64,000 nt of DNA from Elusimicrobia bacterium GWA2_51_34 (lineage in GTDB: Bacteria > Elusimicrobiota > Elusimicrobia > Elusimicrobiales > UBA9959): assembly GCA_001799565.1 (NCBI GenBank), contig MGTS01000037.1:26064-90063 (forward strand). Reading direction: 5' to 3'. Positions 60,656 to 64,000 of this stretch are shown here, in pieces. The translations under genes and the position numbers were made by a program. The notes beneath the pieces are model-generated. The model ran no database searches. It was not told the DNA's origin and worked only from the letters and a program-made list of their open reading frames with translations. Positions within the stretch are counted from its first letter, which is position 1. Every line of letters begins with the position of its first letter.

Positions 60656-60895
60656 TAGGTTGGTCAGAGTGCCAAATATGCCGGGGCAGCGCTACCCGAA
60701 AGTTGACTGCAACTTTCGCCCCAGAGGGGCCGCTCTTTTGGCTGCGGGGTGCAGCCTAATGTCCCGTGCTTATTCCGATTGGCGCGAGTTATACTCCAAA
60801 AGGGCGGGGTAATCCAGCCCTTTTGCCCAATAATTCACGAATCACAGGGCAAAAGAGCTGCCCTCCGGGCGAATCCTTCAATTGAAGGATTCGGA
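60656..60895. other. Hairpin-rich gap between SDR and hrcA
   Basis: No gene seen. Holds CGAAAGTTG-ACTG-CAACTTTCG (about 60698-60719), several CAAAAGGGCGGGG / CCCTTTTGCCC words of the E family (60796-60860), and GAATCCTTCA-ATTGAAGGATTC, a 22-bp perfect palindrome (60871-60892) next to the SDR stop, a possible terminator. Confidence 0.7.
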
Positions 60896-61711
60896 CTATT
60901 TGAGAAAAAAATTAATGACAGCGTCAAGAACGCGGTCGGGCAAAAACCAGTTCAGAAAAATTATAATTCTGGCCTGGAAAGGCACAGGGTAGCGGGCCCC
61001 CGGCCGTTTGGAGCGCAGCGCCTTAAGAATTACCGCGGCCACAACTTCCGGACCGGGCGCGCCCTTCCGATAACCAGCCCTGAATTTAGTGATCAGTTTG
61101 TCGGCAAGCGGCGCGTAGGGGCCGGAACCCGGGCATTTCGAAAGACTCGCCAGAGCCACGCTGTCCCACTCGGTTTTTATGGGGCCCGGTTCTATAAGCA
61201 CAACCTTAATGCCGAAGCGGCCTACTTCCAGCCGCAAAGCGTCGGAATATGCCTCAAGAGCGTGTTTGGAGGCATGGTACCAGCCTCCCAGCGGCATGGT
61301 TATCTTTCCGGCGATGGAAGAAATGTTTATAATTTTACCGCTGCCCTGCGCGCGCATTACCGGCAGAACCAGCTGGGTAAGGCGGGCCAGACCGAAAACG
61401 TTCACTTCAAACTGCCGGCGGGCTTCCGCCATGGGAACATCTTCAACAGCGCCATTAACGCCATACCCGGCGTTATTTATAAGCACATCAATACGGCCTT
61501 CTGCCTTGACCACCGTTTCAACGGCATTTTTCAACGAAATATCGTCGGTAACGTCAAGCGGAAAGACTTTCGCGCCAAGCGGCTCAAGCTCTTTAAGCTT
61601 ATCCAGCCGCCGGGCGCCGGCGTAGACCGTATAACCTTCTTCAAGCAGCAATTGCGCGGTGGCCCGGCCAATGCCGGACGACGCTCCGGTTATCAGGACT
61701 ATCTCAGCCAT
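60896..61711 (-). CDS. Classical short-chain dehydrogenase/reductase
   Basis: 271 aa. Rossmann motif LITGASSGIGRAT, NNAG (INNAGYGVNG), catalytic Ser (NISSIAGK) and YHASK. Cofactor-binding Arg (GARRLDKL) favours NADP(H). C-terminal hydrophobic tail (RIIIFLNWFLPDRVLDAVI) suggests membrane contact, as in SDRs acting on lipids. Substrate unknown. Confidence 0.88.
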   Translation of the reverse strand: MAEIVLITGASSGIGRATAQLLLEEGYTVYAGARRLDKLKELEPLGAKVFPLDVTDDISLKNAVETVVKAEGRIDVLINNAGYGVNGAVEDVPMAEARRQFEVNVFGLARLTQLVLPVMRAQGSGKIINISSIAGKITMPLGGWYHASKHALEAYSDALRLEVGRFGIKVVLIEPGPIKTEWDSVALASLSKCPGSGPYAPLADKLITKFRAGYRKGAPGPEVVAAVILKALRSKRPGARYPVPFQARIIIFLNWFLPDRVLDAVINFFLK

Positions 61712-61761
61712 AAATTTATCCTTTACCTAACAGTTCAGTCAGATACTTTGTCACCCAAACA

Positions 61762-61870
61762 CCTATGGCAGATGGTGGGGTCATTCCCGCGACTGTTGGC
61801 GGGAATCCATAAATCTCCGGCTTTTTAATGGATCCCCGTCCGCCTTCGGCGGAGCGGACGGGGATGACAG
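61762..61870. repeat. Mixed palindromes between GH84 and SDR genes
   Basis: ATTCCCGC-GACTGTTG-GCGGGAAT (61783-61806) and CCCCGTCCGC-CTTCGGCGGA-GCGGACGGGG (61834-61864, R family), followed by GATGAC. A Q-like word GATGGTGGGGTCA lies at 61771. Confidence 0.75.
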
Positions 61871-61894
61871 CTTTTTTAAAGCTGCTTCCCGTGC

Positions 61895-61935
61895 TGTTCC
61901 TACCTACTATATACTGCCTACTTCCACCTATTGCG
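61895..61935. repeat. Single-arm heptad run H27 (TACCTACTATA)
   Basis: TTCCTACCTACTATATACTGCC and TACTTCCACC run into the 3' end of the GH84 gene; words as in H4 and H16. Confidence 0.55.
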
Positions 61936-63022
61936 TTAAGAACAGATCCTTTGTTACCGTGTATCGACCATCCAGCCAGTCTATTACTTCCTGCGCGGCC
62001 TGGGCGGTAAAATTAGCCGGCGAAACCAGATAAGACATATAAATTTTTTTAAGAAGTTCCTTTTCCCCGGCAGTCAGCACGTCCAACCCCTTGTCCGCAA
62101 ATTCCGGCAGATTTTTTTCAAGCTGAAGCGCCATTTCACGGCAGGTGACAATTTCAGCGGCCTTAATAAAAGCCTCCTCCGCTTTGCAGCCGGCGCCGGC
62201 CTCGTAACTCATCTTCAGGGTAAGAAGCACAATTTTTGAAAGCTCGCTCTGGTTCATGGGGTTTACCGCGTGGGCGGCCAGCCATTTGCCGATTCCGGCC
62301 GGGCGGCCGGTCATGGGCCGCAGATGCAGGAACTTGCACATCCTCGGCCCGTCATTTACCGGGTAATTATCCCAAAGGAAAGGCTTGCGCCCTAGAAGGC
62401 CGCCGATGGAACGCAAGTGTTCTTCGCTGTAAGATTTTGAGCAGACCAATTCCCCCGTCCAGAAAATACTGACTTTGGGGTCAAGGCCGCGGCCCAGCTT
62501 CCCTAAATAGTCCTCGGGCATTTTGCCGAAGAGTTTTTCAAGTACCGGATCCAGTGAATAGTAGGTGGGGCAAAGGATGAACTGTTTGGCGGCGGAGCGG
62601 GCGGCGATCCAGTTCACTATCTCTATCTGGCGCTCGGCAAGGTTTGGCAGGCCGCCTTTCATATCGTCCATCAGTATGCCCAGTTTATCCACGCCAATGC
62701 GGTTGAAGGCGTCTATGCGGTTTTGCAGAAGGCCGCGCACTTCGTAGTTAAAAGGCGAAAGATAAATTTCATACGGACTGAAACCCAGGCCGAATTCCAG
62801 TCCGGCGGCACGGCACTGTTCGGACAGGCGTGTCAGATTTTCTTCAAGGCCTTCAGGGAACGGCTCTCGCCATTTCTTGCGCAGATAGGCATCGGCCTTC
62901 GGAGCATAAATGTAAAATGAAAAACCATGCCTTTTAAGGAAGGCGGCCCCTGCGGCACGCTCCTCCCAGCTCCAGGGCTTTCCGTAAAACCCCTCAATAA
63001 CCCCAAGTTGAGTTTCCGGCAT
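61928..63022 (-). CDS. GH84 glycosidase (O-GlcNAcase / hyaluronidase-like)
   Basis: 364 aa from ATG 63022 (GGAGAG upstream). Seen: GVIEGFYGKPWSWEERA at the N-terminus, catalytic pair in GILMDDMKGG (DDM), CPTYYS and FLWDNYPVND, all GH84 landmarks, on a single barrel without accessory modules. GH84 enzymes remove beta-linked GlcNAc. No signal peptide, so it is likely cytoplasmic, which could suit recycling of muropeptide sugars; true substrate is open. Confidence 0.88.
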   Translation of the reverse strand: MPETQLGVIEGFYGKPWSWEERAAGAAFLKRHGFSFYIYAPKADAYLRKKWREPFPEGLEENLTRLSEQCRAAGLEFGLGFSPYEIYLSPFNYEVRGLLQNRIDAFNRIGVDKLGILMDDMKGGLPNLAERQIEIVNWIAARSAAKQFILCPTYYSLDPVLEKLFGKMPEDYLGKLGRGLDPKVSIFWTGELVCSKSYSEEHLRSIGGLLGRKPFLWDNYPVNDGPRMCKFLHLRPMTGRPAGIGKWLAAHAVNPMNQSELSKIVLLTLKMSYEAGAGCKAEEAFIKAAEIVTCREMALQLEKNLPEFADKGLDVLTAGEKELLKKIYMSYLVSPANFTAQAAQEVIDWLDGRYTVTKDLFLTQ

Positions 63023-63147
63023 TTTACATCTCTCCATATAACAGATTTCTTACTTTTTTCTGAAAAGTTTTCTCTTTCTATTCAACAGTATAGTAAAAAA
63101 ATCCCTTACACCTCCCCCAACCACCAAAAATGTGCCCTCACAACCTC

Positions 63148-63211
63148 AAAAAGGTAACAGGAACCTTTTAACCTCTCTAAACGCATTGTGAAAAGGTAGC
63201 AGCTACCTTTT
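63148..63211. repeat. REP palindromes (AAAAGGTAGC / GCTACCTTTT), 3' side of RAYT 2
   Basis: AAAAGGTAGC-A-GCTACCTTTT at 63191-63211 is a near-perfect palindrome overlapping the RAYT stop codon. A weaker one, AAAAGGT-AACAGGA-ACCTTTT, lies at about 63149-63169. Confidence 0.85.
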
Positions 63212-63832
63212 TGAAAGGGCTAGGCGGAATGAGCGGTCTCCCAACAGCCCGTTTCGCTTGCTATCAAGCAACCGCCATTCTTTATCAGAGATATTTTGGT
63301 TTATAAACTCAACATACAGTTTACGCGCGTTTTCCGGGTTGTCGCTGAAAATAGCCATAGCCTCCGCCGGATTTTCAATCACGCTGTCTCCTCCGGAAAG
63401 ATACGCTCTGTGACTTGACCAAAAGTAATTCTCAGGCTTTAGCGCCATTCCCGCCTTAACAGGGTTCACATGTATATAACGCACCAGGGCAAGAAAATAT
63501 CTGTCTTTCTGTACGAGCCGGCTATTGAAACGGCTCTCAAAAAGATGCCCGGTTCGCCTGTATTTTGAATTAAAATATCTGTTGTAATCCAGATTCAGGC
63601 GGTACATGCCTTCACTTATGTTGGCCAAAGGCGTTTCAACACATAAGTGAACATGGTTCGTCATTAGAGCATAAGCGTGAACCCTGATATTAAACTCAGA
63701 TATCCCTATATTGAGCAGGTTCAAATACGTAAACCTGTCGGCCGTATCCAGGAATAATTCCAATTTATTATTTCCCCGGGTCATTACATGGTAGTAAGCC
63801 CCGGGATAAGCTATCCTCAATGGCATCGGCAT
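63203..63832 (-). CDS. REP-associated tyrosine transposase, second type
   Basis: 209 aa. AYPGAYYHVMTRGNNKLELF, MTNHVHLCVE (HUH-type His pair), MYRLNLDYNRYFNSKYRRTGHLFESRFNS, RYIHVNPVKAG. Shorter than the first RAYT, lacking the DnaA-like C-terminal domain. Its stop codon lies inside a REP palindrome, and matching palindromes occur on both sides, so it is probably the source of that repeat family. Confidence 0.9.
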   Translation of the reverse strand: MPMPLRIAYPGAYYHVMTRGNNKLELFLDTADRFTYLNLLNIGISEFNIRVHAYALMTNHVHLCVETPLANISEGMYRLNLDYNRYFNSKYRRTGHLFESRFNSRLVQKDRYFLALVRYIHVNPVKAGMALKPENYFWSSHRAYLSGGDSVIENPAEAMAIFSDNPENARKLYVEFINQNISDKEWRLLDSKRNGLLGDRSFRLALSKR

Positions 63833-63845
63833 AATTCCCCCTTTT

Positions 63846-63868
63846 AAAAAGGTATCTGCTACCTTTTA
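63846..63868. repeat. REP palindrome, 5' side of RAYT 2
   Basis: AAAAGGTA-TCTGC-TACCTTTT, 14 bases upstream of the transposase start, matching the downstream palindromes. Confidence 0.8.
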
Positions 63869-64000
63869 AGTATAGCAGAGAACCACGACAGCGTATTGTC
63901 GTGTTAAAAAAGCCAAAATTTCCACAGCTGTCCGGGGAAAGTTTTAAACTGGGGTGGGGTGTAAACCGAGTCGGACCTTAGAATAGGCCAAATCTCCTAT

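Noticed and set aside
60749..61828. Long open frame on the plus strand (359 codons) opposite the SDR gene
   Set aside because: It is antisense to a clear SDR with all motifs, and its product has no recognisable domain; the open frame follows from GC-rich codon bias.
63941..64000. GGGGTGGGGTGTAAACCGAG at the right edge as a fourth covarying-stem element
   Set aside because: Only the G-rich lead is similar; the window ends before any stem could be checked.
1..64000. tRNA and rRNA genes
   Set aside because: Scanning by eye for T-loop and anticodon-arm patterns and rRNA landmarks found none; a covariance search would be needed to exclude a tRNA firmly.

Overview
The window comes from a Gram-negative bacterium of moderate to high GC. 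It carries an LptD-like LPS exporter, LolD/LolC lipoprotein-release genes, several predicted lipoproteins and outer-membrane barrels, TolC/MFP/MacB, and peptidoglycan genes (MurA, a PBP4-type carboxypeptidase, a probable dipeptide epimerase, MurQ). The housekeeping genes and general look suggest an Elusimicrobiota-type lineage, but that is a low-confidence guess from memory; no rRNA gene is present to anchor it, and no tRNA or CRISPR array was recognised.

Layout. 1-8.1 kb (minus strand): rpmE, prfA, prmC, murA, folC, a ROK sugar kinase, lptD (cut by the window edge). 8.2-14.1 kb: an accessory island with an orphan Rhs-type phospholipase A2 tip and a putative immunity membrane protein, a second membrane protein, two transposase-like HTH fragments, a complete REP-associated tyrosine transposase (RAYT) unit with 26-bp terminal repeats and RAYT remnants. 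Embedded in it (9.4-11.8 kb) are a small barrel protein, a coiled-coil secreted protein and the epimerase. 14.2-20.5 kb: a secreted GH13 alpha-amylase, lolD, lolC/E, lysS, a receiver protein, ndk. 20.6-27 kb (plus strand): hydrolase, murQ, tolC-like/MFP/macB. 27-32 kb: degenerate receiver, PBP4, a barrel protein, class II aldolase, xerC/D. 32-41 kb: topA, a lipoprotein cassette, dprA, a LysM protein, comM. 41-50 kb: a CsgG/DUF799/lipoprotein triad, a sensor kinase, a DnaA-like AAA+ protein and an acidic partner. 50-55 kb: mtaB, an abiE toxin-antitoxin cassette, a methyltransferase, a membrane protein, rsmE. 55-60.6 kb: hrcA-grpE-dnaK-dnaJ behind a consensus promoter and a CIRCE-like operator. 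60.9-64 kb: an SDR, a GH84 glycosidase and a second RAYT with its own REP palindromes.

The outstanding property is the density and variety of small repeats. (i) About 25 gaps between genes hold arrays of 7- or 8-bp words, usually arranged as inverted arms; the word differs from locus to locus, but six share a loop resembling AAGGAGTTCCTTAT. (ii) Three copies of a roughly 240-350 bp element carry a 21-23 bp stem whose arms differ between copies yet stay complementary through compensatory and G.U changes. Two copies bracket a lipoprotein gene between dprA and topA, and a third flanks a membrane protein between mtaB and rsmE. (iii) Other palindromes lie in frame inside coding regions (hydrolase, MacB, TolC, MtaB, the acidic protein). 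(iv) Two RAYTs each sit among their own palindromes. The genome therefore appears shaped by several independent families of short palindromic elements, of which (i) and (ii) are the best candidates for something undescribed.
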